A stretch of 64,000 nucleotides of DNA from NCBI GenBank assembly GCA_029266945.1, contig JARIED010000008.1, positions 62,001-126,000 on the forward strand, given 5' to 3'. Shown here in pieces: positions 35,612 through 44,216 of this stretch. Both the position numbers and the translations under genes were made by a program. Each line of letters opens with the position of its first letter. Position 1 is the first letter of the stretch. Below the pieces are notes generated by a model. It did not search any database and was not told the origin of the DNA. It saw only the letters and a program-made list of their open reading frames with translations. The stretch comes from Slackia sp. (lineage in GTDB: Bacteria; Actinomycetota; Coriobacteriia; Coriobacteriales; Eggerthellaceae).

Positions 35612-37321
35612 TTATGCCAGCGGCACGCCGCAGGGGTGCGTCGGACGCGCGTCGAACGCGGCGTCTTCGGCGACGGTCGAATACAGGCGCCAGCCGCCCG
35701 CCAGGTTCGAGCAGTCGAAGCCGTGGCCGGCGAGCATGCGGCATGCCACGTAGCTGCGCAGGCCGCTGTGGCAGTTCACGAACACGGGACGGCTCGCGTC
35801 GAGCTCGCCGATCCTGCCGCGCAGCTCGTCGAGCGGGATGTTGACGGAGCCCTCGATGGCGCCGCGGGCGTATTCGCCTTCCGTGCGCACGTCGAGCAGC
35901 TGGGCTCCCTGCCTGGAAAGTTCGTCCACGTCGTGCCACTGGTGCTGCTTCACCAGGCCGGCGCGCACGTTCTCGATCACGAAGCCCGCCATGTTCACGG
36001 GGTCTTTCGCCGAGGAATACGGCGGCGCGTAGGCCAGGTCGAGCTCTTCCAGGTCGGCGGCGGTCATGTTCGCGCGGATGGCGGTGGCGATCACGTCGAT
36101 ACGCTTATCGGCGCCTTCGAAGCCGACGATCTGCGCGCCCAGGATGCGACCGGTTTCGGGTTCGAAAAGCGTCTTGATCGACATGTTGCGCGCGCCGGGG
36201 TAGTAGGTGGCGTGCGAGGGGGACGAGGTGAATACCTTGTCGTAGGAAAGCCCCGCACGCTGCGCCGCTTCTTCGCTCAGGCCCGTGGTCGCGATGGCCA
36301 TGTCGAAGATCTTCAGCACCGAGGATCCTTGCGGCGCGGCGAAGGAGCGCGCGCGGCCGCAGATGACGTCGGCCGCCACGCGGCCCTGCTTGTTGGCCGG
36401 GCCCGCCAGCGAGATGAGCGCATCGTCGCCGCTGACGAAGTGCTTCACCTGCACGGCGTCGCCCACGGCGAAGATCGAGGGGTCGGACGTGCGCATCTGC
36501 TCGTCGACCGCGATCGACTTGCGGATGCCCAGTTCGAGGCCTGCGTCTTCGGCAAGGTGCGATTCGGGCGCCACGCCGATCGCCATCACGACGATCGACG
36601 CGGGCAGCGACTCGCCGTTTTCGCCCAGCACGCGCACTTCGTCGCGTTCGTCGTCGGCCTCGAAGCCGACCGCGTTGAAGCCGAGCCTCAGGTCGATGCC
36701 GTTCGCACGCAGGTAGGCGTGCACTTCGCAGGCCATGTCGTAGTCGAGCGTGGGCATGACGTGGTCGCCGCGCTGCAGCAGCGTGACGGAGAAGCCGCGT
36801 TCCTTGAGGTTTTCGGCCATTTCGAGGCCGATGAAGCCGCCGCCGATCACCACGGCGTCGGTCTTGCCGGCCGCCATGAGCGCGTCGGCGCGTTCCTTGA
36901 TGGCGAAGGTGTCTTCGACGGTGCGCAGCGTGTCGATGCGCGGGTCGTCGATGCCGGGCAGGGGCGGCACGACCGCCTTGGCGCCGGGCGAAAGGACCAG
37001 GTAGTCGTAGGACTCTTCGTAGACGACGCCGTCGTCGAGGCGGCGGATCGCCACCTTTTTCGCGTCGCGGTCGATCGAGAGGGCTTCCTGGCGCACACGC
37101 ACGTCGATGCCGAAGCGCGCGCGGAAGCTTTCGGGGGTCTGCAGCGTGAGCTTGCCCTTGTCCTGGATGGTCTCGCCGATGTAGTAGGGAAGGCCGCAGT
37201 TCGCATAGGACACGTAGCCCGTGCGCTCGATCATGATGATTTCGGCCTGCTCGTCCAGGCGGCGCAGGCGTGCGGCCGCCGTGGCTCCGCCTGCGACGCC
37301 TCCGATGATGACGACTTTCAT
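35612..37321 (-). CDS. cdr: FAD-dependent CoA-disulfide reductase with C-terminal rhodanese domain
   Basis: Proteins of this type (CoADR-Rhd) reduce CoA disulfides, persulfides or polysulfides with NAD(P)H. The 569 residues show an FAD Rossmann fold (VVIIGGVAGGATAAARLRRL), the redox-active Cys in SYANCGLPYY, an NAD(P)-binding fold (AVVIGGGFIGLEMAENL), and the second FAD motif SIFAVGDAV. From about residue 465 a rhodanese domain follows, with its active Cys in VNCHSGLRS. TAAGGAGC precedes the ATG. A separate one-domain rhodanese lies upstream on the same strand, so the two may form a small sulfane-sulfur handling unit. Confidence 0.94.
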   Translation of the reverse strand: MKVVIIGGVAGGATAAARLRRLDEQAEIIMIERTGYVSYANCGLPYYIGETIQDKGKLTLQTPESFRARFGIDVRVRQEALSIDRDAKKVAIRRLDDGVVYEESYDYLVLSPGAKAVVPPLPGIDDPRIDTLRTVEDTFAIKERADALMAAGKTDAVVIGGGFIGLEMAENLKERGFSVTLLQRGDHVMPTLDYDMACEVHAYLRANGIDLRLGFNAVGFEADDERDEVRVLGENGESLPASIVVMAIGVAPESHLAEDAGLELGIRKSIAVDEQMRTSDPSIFAVGDAVQVKHFVSGDDALISLAGPANKQGRVAADVICGRARSFAAPQGSSVLKIFDMAIATTGLSEEAAQRAGLSYDKVFTSSPSHATYYPGARNMSIKTLFEPETGRILGAQIVGFEGADKRIDVIATAIRANMTAADLEELDLAYAPPYSSAKDPVNMAGFVIENVRAGLVKQHQWHDVDELSRQGAQLLDVRTEGEYARGAIEGSVNIPLDELRGRIGELDASRPVFVNCHSGLRSYVACRMLAGHGFDCSNLAGGWRLYSTVAEDAAFDARPTHPCGVPLA

Positions 37322-37341
37322 GAGCGCTCCTTACGTCGATG

Positions 37342-37370
37342 GGGCCCGACCGCCCCATACGGTCGGGCCC
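37342..37370 (-). terminator. Hairpin between the rhodanese and CoA-disulfide reductase genes
   Basis: A perfect 11-bp stem GGGCCCGACCG/CGGTCGGGCCC with a 7-base loop. It lacks a T-tract, so it may be an mRNA processing or Rho-independent pausing element rather than a full terminator. Confidence 0.45.
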
Positions 37371-37455
37371 GATGGTGGTTTCTTGATTTTACCAGGCATT
37401 TCATGCGTTGTGCCGGCGAAGCTGCCGCCGAGCGCGCATGCCGCGGGGCGGCCGG

Positions 37456-37761
37456 CTATTCGACCGGGCCGCGATAGCTCATGATGCCGCCGAGGTTCGT
37501 GACGTCGACGAATCCGCGGCTTTCGAGCACGCGCGCGGCCTGAGAGCTGCGCGCGCCGCTCTGGCAGTAGACGAACAGGGGCGCCTCGCGCGATGTCTCG
37601 AACGAGTCGATGCGGTCGAGCGGGACGTTCTCGGCGCCGGGAACGTGTCCCGAACGGTATTCCTGCTCGGTGCGGACGTCGATGATGCGGGCGTTCTCGG
37701 CGGCACGGGCCTGTTCGAGTTTCTTATCGAAGCTTCCGCCGAACATGTCGAAGAATCCCAT
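37456..37761 (-). CDS. Single-domain rhodanese (sulfurtransferase)
   Basis: Rhodaneses carry sulfane sulfur on an active-site Cys. The 101-residue protein has the family features: ARIIDVRTEQEYRSGHVPGA (CH2A region), the six-residue active loop CQSGAR after VY, and the GGIMSYRG end. The N-terminal 20 residues (MGFFDMFGGSFDKKLEQA) are a helix found in many small rhodaneses. AGAAAGG precedes the ATG. It is upstream of, and co-oriented with, the CoADR-rhodanese fusion, though a hairpin lies between them. Confidence 0.93.
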   Translation of the reverse strand: MGFFDMFGGSFDKKLEQARAAENARIIDVRTEQEYRSGHVPGAENVPLDRIDSFETSREAPLFVYCQSGARSSQAARVLESRGFVDVTNLGGIMSYRGPVE

Positions 37762-38016
37762 GGCGTTCCTTTCTCGGGGCGCTGCTTCTCACGGCGCGTA
37801 TCGTGTTTGCACCAGCGTAGCAGGATTTATGGTACTTAAAAATTAACAATTAGGCGGAAGCGACGCGGAGTCGGCGCAATGCGATCGTTTTGCTTGCGTG
37901 GTTTCGCGTTTCGGGCCTCAGGGGCGCGTTTAGCGCGCGAGCGAGCGTATATAGTGTGATGGAAAGAAGTCCGCCGCCGGCGCCCGAGGTCGGCGGCATC
38001 GCGAAGAGGAGGATCG

Positions 38017-38868
38017 ATGGCAGGTCGCCTTGTCATATGCCCGACGCCTATCGGCAATCTGGGAGACATGACGCTGCGCACGCTCGAGGAGCTGCGCGCC
38101 GCCGACGCGGTGTGCGCCGAGGACACGCGCGTCACGGGAAAGCTGCTCGCCCATTTCGGCATCGAGAAGCGTCTGGAGCGGTTGGACGAGGCGGCTATCA
38201 CGTATCAGGCGGGCCGCGTGGCCGAGCGCGTCGCGGCGGGCGAGACCGTCGCGTTCTGCAGCGACGCGGGTATGCCGGGCGTGTCCGATCCGGGCGCGCG
38301 TCTGATCGAGGCTGTGCGCGCGGCGGGCGGCGGCGTGGACGTGCTGCCCGGCGCCTCGGCGGCGATCACGGCTTATGTGGCCAGCGGATTCAACAACCCG
38401 CGCTTTTTCTTCGGCGGGTTCTTCCCGCGCAAGGACGCCGAGCGCCGCGAGACGCTGCGCGCCCTTTCGTCGCTCGACGCGGTGCTCATGTTCTACGAGA
38501 GCCCGCGTCGCGTCGCCGCCGCGCTTTCCGTGGTGGCCGACGAGCTGCCCCGCAGGGAGGTGGCGGTCTGCCGCGAGCTCACCAAGGTGCACGAGGAAGT
38601 GGCCCGCGGTTCGGCGGCCGAGGTGCGCGACGAATTCGCCCGCCGCGACGAAGAGGGCGGCGTGAAAGGCGAAATCGTGCTGGTCGTGGGCCCGCCCACG
38701 CAGGCCGAGGAAGAAAGCCGCCGCGACGACGCCGCGGCATCGGCCGCCGAGCGCGCCGCCGAGCTGGTTGAGGCGGGCGAGCTCACGCGCAAGGAAATCG
38801 TCAAGGTCTTGCGCGACGAGTTCGGCATTCCGCGCAACGAGGCATACGATCTGGCCATGCAGGCGTAA
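38017..38868 (+). CDS. rsmI: 16S rRNA (cytidine-1402 2'-O) methyltransferase
   Basis: RsmI methylates the 2'-OH of C1402 in the ribosomal decoding centre. The 283-residue protein has the TP-methylase (corrin/porphyrin methyltransferase-like) fold: LVICPTPIGNLGDMTLR, AEDTRVTGKLL, CSDAGMPGVSDPG, VLPGASAAITA and FYESPRRV. A C-terminal helical domain ends in KEIVKVLRDEFGIPRNEAYDLA. GAGGATCG precedes the ATG. It is followed after 113 bases by the alcohol dehydrogenase gene, with no clear terminator between them. Confidence 0.96.
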   Translation: MAGRLVICPTPIGNLGDMTLRTLEELRAADAVCAEDTRVTGKLLAHFGIEKRLERLDEAAITYQAGRVAERVAAGETVAFCSDAGMPGVSDPGARLIEAVRAAGGGVDVLPGASAAITAYVASGFNNPRFFFGGFFPRKDAERRETLRALSSLDAVLMFYESPRRVAAALSVVADELPRREVAVCRELTKVHEEVARGSAAEVRDEFARRDEEGGVKGEIVLVVGPPTQAEEESRRDDAAASAAERAAELVEAGELTRKEIVKVLRDEFGIPRNEAYDLAMQA

Positions 38869-38981
38869 GGCGCCCCGCGCCGCTTGCGGTCCATTCCCCC
38901 TGTTTCGGTTCGCGCTTCTTGGCGTGCGGGCGGCGACGCGCTACGATGCCCGCAAGTCAATGCGCTGAAAGCGAGGAGCAC

Positions 38982-40235
38982 ATGAACGATTTCACTTACT
39001 ATTCGCCGACCGAGTTCGTGTTCGGCCGCGGCGTCGAGGAAGGTGTCGGCGCCAAGGCCGCCGCGCACGGGTTCAAGAAGGCGCTGCTTGTCTACGGCAA
39101 GGGCTCCGTGGTGCGCTCGGGCCTGCTCGATCGCATGAAGGCGTCGCTCGATGCGGCGGGCGTCGAGCATGTCGATTTGGCGGGCGTGCGTCCGAACCCC
39201 GAGGTCGAAAGCGTGCGCGAGGGCATCCGCACGGTGCGCGAGCAGCAGGTCGACTTGATCCTTCCCGTCGGCGGCGGGAGCGCGATCGACTGTGCGAAGG
39301 CGGTCGCGTTCGGTGCGCTCTGCGAAGGCGACGTGTGGGATTTCTTCTGCGGCAAGGCGAAGGTCGAGCGCGCACTGCCTATTTTCTGCGTGCTCACCAT
39401 TCCCGCGGCGGGCTCCGAGGCATCCAGCTCGTGCGTCATCAGCAACGACGAGCTGCACGCCAAGCGCGGCACGAACGGCGATGCGTTCCGCCCGGCGGTC
39501 GCGTTCATGAACCCCGAGATCACGTTCACGCTGCCGCCGTTCCAGACGGCCGCCGGCGTGACCGACATGATCGCGCATATCTGCGAGCGCTGGTTCTCGG
39601 GCGTCGGCTCCGTCCCTGTGACGGACAATATCGCGGCGGGCCTGCTGCGCGCGTTGATCGACGCCGCGCCGCGTGTCCTGGAAGATCCCGAAGACTACGA
39701 CGCCCGCGCCGACATCATGTGGGCGGGCATGCTCGCGCACAACGACATCGCGGGCTGCGGCCGCGCGCTCGTGCAGGGCGGCCGCGCCGGCGGCTGGGAG
39801 AGCCACGGCCTCGAGCACGAGATGTCCGCGTTCGACACGTCGATTACGCACGGCGCGGGCCTTGCGGTCATCATGCCCGCATGGATGCGCTACGTCTGGC
39901 GCGAGGACCCGAGCCGCTTCCTGCAGTTCGCGCTCGACGTGTTCGACATCGAGCCGATCGACGGAAGCGACGAAGCGGTCGAGGACGCCGTGACCGCCGC
40001 GATCGACGAGCTGCAGGCGTTCTTCGTGGACATGGGCATGCCCAAGACCATGGGCGAGCTCGGCCTGCGCGAGCAGGACGTCGACGCGATCGTCGAAACC
40101 CTGCGCGCCACGAAGGGCGACGTGTTCGGCGCCTTCAAGAAGATCTCGATGGAAGACGCCAAGGCGATTTATCTGTCCGCCTTCGTCGACCCCGCGCTGC
40201 CGGCCTTCGACGAAGACGAGGCCGACGAGGCGTAA
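38982..40235 (+). CDS. Iron-containing alcohol dehydrogenase (butanol dehydrogenase/YqhD-like)
   Basis: The 417-residue protein is a group III alcohol dehydrogenase that reduces aldehydes or oxidises alcohols with NAD(P)H. Evidence: the N-terminal PTEFVFGRGVE, the cofactor loop VGGGSAIDCAKAV, the metal ligands in GVTDMIAHICERWF (Asp, His) and in ESHGLEHEMSAFDTSITHG (two His), typical of the BdhA/YqhD branch with its long insertions. These enzymes are usually NADPH-linked; the cofactor is not proven here. The ATG at 38982 follows GCGAGGAGCA; the track start is 21 codons early. It is probably a fermentative or aldehyde-detoxifying step. Confidence 0.93.
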   Translation: MNDFTYYSPTEFVFGRGVEEGVGAKAAAHGFKKALLVYGKGSVVRSGLLDRMKASLDAAGVEHVDLAGVRPNPEVESVREGIRTVREQQVDLILPVGGGSAIDCAKAVAFGALCEGDVWDFFCGKAKVERALPIFCVLTIPAAGSEASSSCVISNDELHAKRGTNGDAFRPAVAFMNPEITFTLPPFQTAAGVTDMIAHICERWFSGVGSVPVTDNIAAGLLRALIDAAPRVLEDPEDYDARADIMWAGMLAHNDIAGCGRALVQGGRAGGWESHGLEHEMSAFDTSITHGAGLAVIMPAWMRYVWREDPSRFLQFALDVFDIEPIDGSDEAVEDAVTAAIDELQAFFVDMGMPKTMGELGLREQDVDAIVETLRATKGDVFGAFKKISMEDAKAIYLSAFVDPALPAFDEDEADEA

Positions 40236-40399
40236 CCGCCATCCGATGCGATCGAGCGGCGGGCCTTGCGCGCAGGCCCGCTTCCCGCGCCTGTCGTTTT
40301 TCTCGCCCGAGTTCAGGTCGCGCCAACGTGCGCTGAGGACCGCGCTGTTGTTCGAGGGCGACGCCGGCGTAAGGAATCGGCGATAATGTGCAAGAAAAA
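40236..40399. other. Non-coding gap between the alcohol dehydrogenase and the inverted-repeat element
   Basis: The bases after the dehydrogenase stop codon hold no ORF with coding character. AT-richness rises sharply from about 40380 into the repeat. Confidence 0.4.
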
Positions 40400-40527
40400 T
40401 GCAGTTGGCGGTCTTTTTAGGAGCTCGAATCCTTCTTGCGTGCGTGAAAACGCGGTTTTCGGTGGCTTTTTTGCCGAAAACGCCCTTTTTGGCGTCGGAA
40501 GCGGCGGTCAAAAGACCGCCAACTGCA
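40400..40527. repeat. 128-bp inverted-repeat element with internal hairpins
   Basis: An exact 18-base sequence TGCAGTTGGCGGTCTTTT (40400-40417) recurs inverted at 40510-40527. Between them are the nested hairpins GTTTTCGG/CCGAAAAC and CGCC/GGCG. The block is much more AT-rich than its neighbours. It ends 46 bases upstream of the YgjP-like gene start. It could be a small non-autonomous mobile or dispersed repeat, or a structured leader RNA. There is no ORF inside with credible coding content; the track ORF that starts here is the extended frame of the next gene. Confidence 0.65.
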
Positions 40528-40572
40528 AAAAATGTGCAATTTTTCGTGCTCGACGTGCTGAGCGAAGGAGAT

Positions 40573-41160
40573 ATGGGCGGAACTTCCCGACAGAAGAAGC
40601 GATCGGTGCTGGTCGTCGACGGCATGGACGTGGCGGTGACGCGGCGGGCGGAGCAGAAGCGCGCGTATATCAGGGTGAAAGGGCCCGACGGCCGCGTCGA
40701 GGCGTCGGCGCCGATGCGCATGGCCGATGCCGCTATCGCGCGCTTCGTGCGCGAGCACGCCGACTGGATCGAAGGCCGCCGACGCGACGCAATCGCCCGC
40801 GCGGCGCAGGCCCCGGGCGCCCCGACGCCCGAAGAGCTGGTCGAATGGCGCGCCGTGGTGGCGGCGTTCACGCCTGCGCTGATCGAACGGTGGGCGCCCG
40901 TCATGGGCGTCGTTCCCGGAAAGGTGGCGTATCGCAACATGGTGAGCCGTTGGGGCAGCTGCAACGTGAAGACGGGCCGCATCTGCATCAACGTGCAGCT
41001 GGCCGCGCATTCTCCGGAATGCCTCGAATACGTGGTGGTGCACGAGTTGTGCCACCTGCTGGAGGCGAGCCACGGCCCGCGCTTCAAGGCGCTCATGGAT
41101 TCGTTTCTGCCCGATTGGCGCGCCCGCGAGGCCAAGCTGCGCGGGGGCATCAGGCGCTAG
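40573..41160 (+). CDS. YgjP/DUF45-type zinc metallopeptidase
   Basis: The 195-residue protein has the YgjP-like metallopeptidase domain. Near the end it carries HELCHLLEASHGPRF (HExxH with a third downstream His ligand), preceded by the conserved SRWGSCNVKTGRICINVQL strand. The N-terminal half is basic and Arg-rich (QKKRSVLVVDGMDVAVTRR). Members are small cytoplasmic proteases, or possible SprT/WLM-like DNA-protein cross-link proteases; the substrate is unknown. The ATG at 40573 follows GAAGGAG. The track extension runs into the inverted-repeat element and is rejected. Confidence 0.87.
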   Translation: MGGTSRQKKRSVLVVDGMDVAVTRRAEQKRAYIRVKGPDGRVEASAPMRMADAAIARFVREHADWIEGRRRDAIARAAQAPGAPTPEELVEWRAVVAAFTPALIERWAPVMGVVPGKVAYRNMVSRWGSCNVKTGRICINVQLAAHSPECLEYVVVHELCHLLEASHGPRFKALMDSFLPDWRAREAKLRGGIRR

Positions 41161-41370
41161 GGCGTCCCGACCGTACGTTTTTCGCGTAACGCATGGCTTA
41201 AGACGCTCGAGCTTGCCATGCACCGTGCGCCGACTGCGCTACAATGGTCAAGTTTGAACATCCGTTGTCGCGGCGGGCCGTGCGCCGATATCCGGCCTTG
41301 CGCCGGCACCCATCGCGACACAGTACGGCGAAGGCGGCATCATCAGTCGCCCGAGCGCGAGAGGAAACCA

Positions 41371-42948
41371 ATGACCAAGCCAGCCTATTCGATCACCACT
41401 CCCATCTACTATGTGAACGCTGCGCCGCACCTGGGCACCGCCTACACCACCATCGCCGCCGACACCATTGCGCGCTATCAGCGCATGAACGGCTATGACG
41501 TGTCCTTCGTTACCGGCCTCGACGAGCATGGGCAGAAGGTCGCCGAAACGGGCGAGAAGAACGGCATGACGCCGCAGGAGTGGTGCGATTCCATGGTTCC
41601 AGCGTTCAAAGAGGCGTGGGATATGCTCGACATCACTTACACCGATTTCGTGCGCACCACCGAGGATCGCCAGACGCGCAGCGTGCAGAAGTTCTGGACC
41701 GACCTCTATGACAGAGGCTACCTGTACAAGAGCGCCTACGAGGGCTGGTACTGCGTGCACGAGGAGACTTACTACGCCGAAAGCGACCTCGAGAAGAACG
41801 AGGAAGGCGAGCTGGTGTGTCCCGACTGCCATCGTCCTGTGCGCCGCGCTTCGGGCGAGGAGAACTGGTTCTTCAAGCTCTCCGAGTTCCAGGAGCCGCT
41901 GCTGAAGTTCTACGAGGAGCACCCCGATTTCATCCGCCCCGAGACGCGTAAGAACGAAATCGTCACGTTCGTGAAGGGCGGTCTGCAGGACCTCTCCATC
42001 AGCCGTTCCACCTTCGACTGGGGCATCCCGCTGCCCTTCGACGAGGGCCATGTGTGCTATGTCTGGGCCGACGCGCTGCTGGCGTACTTCACGGGCAACG
42101 GCTACGCCGACCCCGAGCGCGAGGGCGAGTTCGAGCGCCGCTGGCCGGTGCAGTACCACTTCGTGGGCAAAGACATCACGCGCTTCCACTGCGTGATTTG
42201 GCCTGCCATGCTGATGGCCGCGGGCCTGCCCGTCGCCAATACGGTGTTCGGCCACGGCTTCTTGCTGGTGGGTGGCGAGAAGATGTCCAAGTCCAAGGGC
42301 AACGGCATCAAGCCGGCCGACCTGGTCGAGGTCTACGGCGTCGACGCGTACCGCTATTATTTCATGTCCGACGTCCGCTTCGGCGCCGACGGCAACATCT
42401 CCATCGAGCGCATGACGCAGGTCTATAACGCCGACCTGGCGAACACCTGGGGCAACCTGTGCAGCCGCGTGTTCAACATGGTGGGCAAGTACTTCGACGG
42501 CAAGGTTCCCGCCGTGCCGGCCGAGTTCGCCGATGCCGCCAACCCGCTCAAAGACATCGCCGACTCCTTGTACGAGAAGTACGACGCCTACATGACCGAG
42601 GTGAACTTCACCGATGCCGCCGCCGCCGTGCAGGAGCTCGCGAGTCGCGTTAACCTCTATGTCGAAGAAAGCGCGCCGTGGAATCTGGCCAAGTCCGAGG
42701 AGACCCAGGGCGAGCTGGCGTTCGTGCTGTACAACGCGCTCGAGGCATGCCGCATCCTGGCGCTGTTCTTCGCGCCGTTCATGCCCAACACCTCCGCGGA
42801 AGTGTTCCGTCGCCTGAGCTTGGGCGCGATCGAAGAGGTCGACGACATCAAAGCTGCAAGCGTCTGGGGCCAGCTGCCCGCGGGCAATGCGGTCGAGAAG
42901 GGCGACTCGCTGTTCCCGCGTCTCGACGTGAAGGAAATCCAGCTGTAA
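41371..42948 (+). CDS. metG: Methionyl-tRNA synthetase
   Basis: MetG charges initiator and elongator tRNA-Met. The 525-residue protein starts SITTPIYYVNAAPHLGTAYT, with the class I HIGH motif as HLGT. The KMSKS loop is GEKMSKSKGN, and the connective peptide includes YCVHEE and LVCPDCHRPV, a single Cys pair. The anticodon-binding helical domain lies at the end (NLYVEESAPWNLAKSE). There is no C-terminal tRNA-binding (EMAP-like) domain, so this is the short MetG form. The ATG at 41371 follows GAGAGGAAA; the track starts 51 codons early. It is followed by a terminator. Confidence 0.96.
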   Translation: MTKPAYSITTPIYYVNAAPHLGTAYTTIAADTIARYQRMNGYDVSFVTGLDEHGQKVAETGEKNGMTPQEWCDSMVPAFKEAWDMLDITYTDFVRTTEDRQTRSVQKFWTDLYDRGYLYKSAYEGWYCVHEETYYAESDLEKNEEGELVCPDCHRPVRRASGEENWFFKLSEFQEPLLKFYEEHPDFIRPETRKNEIVTFVKGGLQDLSISRSTFDWGIPLPFDEGHVCYVWADALLAYFTGNGYADPEREGEFERRWPVQYHFVGKDITRFHCVIWPAMLMAAGLPVANTVFGHGFLLVGGEKMSKSKGNGIKPADLVEVYGVDAYRYYFMSDVRFGADGNISIERMTQVYNADLANTWGNLCSRVFNMVGKYFDGKVPAVPAEFADAANPLKDIADSLYEKYDAYMTEVNFTDAAAAVQELASRVNLYVEESAPWNLAKSEETQGELAFVLYNALEACRILALFFAPFMPNTSAEVFRRLSLGAIEEVDDIKAASVWGQLPAGNAVEKGDSLFPRLDVKEIQL

Positions 42949-42994
42949 TCGCGCAGGCGCCGCTTTTCGCGCCTTTCGCATGAGAGTTGTCTAG

Positions 42995-43034
42995 AAACGG
43001 GGCCGTGGGCGCAAGCCTGCGGCCCCGTTTGCGT
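42995..43034 (+). terminator. Terminator after metG
   Basis: The stem AAACGGGGCCG/CGGCCCCGTTT with a 14-base loop is followed by GCGTT. The 3' arm ends in TTT. Confidence 0.8.
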
Positions 43035-43085
43035 TATATATCTGTTCGAAACACAGGGCACGAATCGAACCCGAAGGTGGATGGC

Positions 43086-44216
43086 ATGACTCAGGAAACG
43101 AACGCAGGGCAGGGGGCGGCATCGCAGCAGGCCGCCGGCCCGACCGACTTCGAAGGACCCGCGGGCTACCTCGCGTTTCGCGACGCGTTGTTCCGCAAGA
43201 AGAAAAAGACCGGCTGGCGCTATGTCGAATCGCCCTATCCGCTGACCGAGGCGCCGATCGCCGATACACACGCGCATCTGCAGCTCGTCTCCGACGCGCC
43301 GCTTTCGCTTGCGCGTTGCGCCGTGCACGGCATCGATTTCATCTGCACCATCGTCGACGCCTACGAAGACGGCGATGCGACGTATCGGATGTTGGATGAG
43401 TGGCGCGGCGAGGCGTTTCGCATCCTGCCCGACGTGTTCGAGGCCACGCGCGCCGCGTCGGCTTTCGAGCGCGCCGCCGCTTCTCCGGGTCACGAGGGTA
43501 TGAGCGCCGATGAATGGCGTTCGAATCGTTGCTCCTGCGCCGAGGTGGCCATTCCGCGCGTGCGCGTGGTTGCGGGCGTCCATCCTCACAACGCGTCGCA
43601 TTGGAGCGCCGAAATGGAGGAGTTGCTGAAGTCCATGCTCGCCGACCCGCGCACCTGCGCGCTCGGCGAAGTGGGCCTGGACTACCATTACGATCTTTCT
43701 CCGCGCGATGTCCAGCGCGACGTGTTCCGTCGCCAGGTGCAGATGGCGCATGAATGCGGCCTGCCTTTGGTGCTGCATATGCGCGACGCGCACGACGACG
43801 GCTTCGAAATCCTCGAGCAGGAGGGCTGGCCTAAGGCGGGCGTTCTCTTGCATTGCTGCAGCGTGGGTCCTGACGAGCTGGCCCGCTGGGTCGACCGCGG
43901 ATGCTATGTGGCCTTCGGCGGAGCGGTCACGTTCTCGCGTAGCGACGACCTGCGCGCGTCAGCGCGGATTGTGCCCGAAGGCAGGCTGCTCACCGAGACG
44001 GACGCGCCCTACATGGCGCCGGCGCCGTTTCGCGGTTTGGAGTGCGCGCCCGAGTTCACCGTGTTCACCGCGGCGTATCTGGCCGAAGTGCGCGGCATCG
44101 AGCCAGGCGAGGGGCGTGCGGCGTTTTTGTCCGCCCTGCATGACAACGCGCTGCTCCTGCTCGACCGCGATGTCACGGCATGGCAGTCGTCCTATGGCGA
44201 CGAGGACCTTCTGTGA
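43086..44216 (+). CDS. TatD-family hydrolase with N-terminal extension
   Basis: The 376-residue protein is longer than usual TatD (about 260). Residues 1 to about 55 are an unrelated extension (FEGPAGYLAFRDALFRKKKK). The TatD core follows: IADTHAHLQL (metal His pair), VAGVHPHNASHW, ALGEVGLDYHYD, PLVLHMRDAHDD, LLHCCS and LTETDAPYMAPAP. An insert of about 60 residues between the first two motifs is also unusual. GAAGGTGG precedes the ATG. It overlaps the next gene by four bases (GTGA), so the two are translationally coupled, with ksgA downstream; the order tatD to ksgA is common in Gram-positives. Confidence 0.9.
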   Translation: MTQETNAGQGAASQQAAGPTDFEGPAGYLAFRDALFRKKKKTGWRYVESPYPLTEAPIADTHAHLQLVSDAPLSLARCAVHGIDFICTIVDAYEDGDATYRMLDEWRGEAFRILPDVFEATRAASAFERAAASPGHEGMSADEWRSNRCSCAEVAIPRVRVVAGVHPHNASHWSAEMEELLKSMLADPRTCALGEVGLDYHYDLSPRDVQRDVFRRQVQMAHECGLPLVLHMRDAHDDGFEILEQEGWPKAGVLLHCCSVGPDELARWVDRGCYVAFGGAVTFSRSDDLRASARIVPEGRLLTETDAPYMAPAPFRGLECAPEFTVFTAAYLAEVRGIEPGEGRAAFLSALHDNALLLLDRDVTAWQSSYGDEDLL

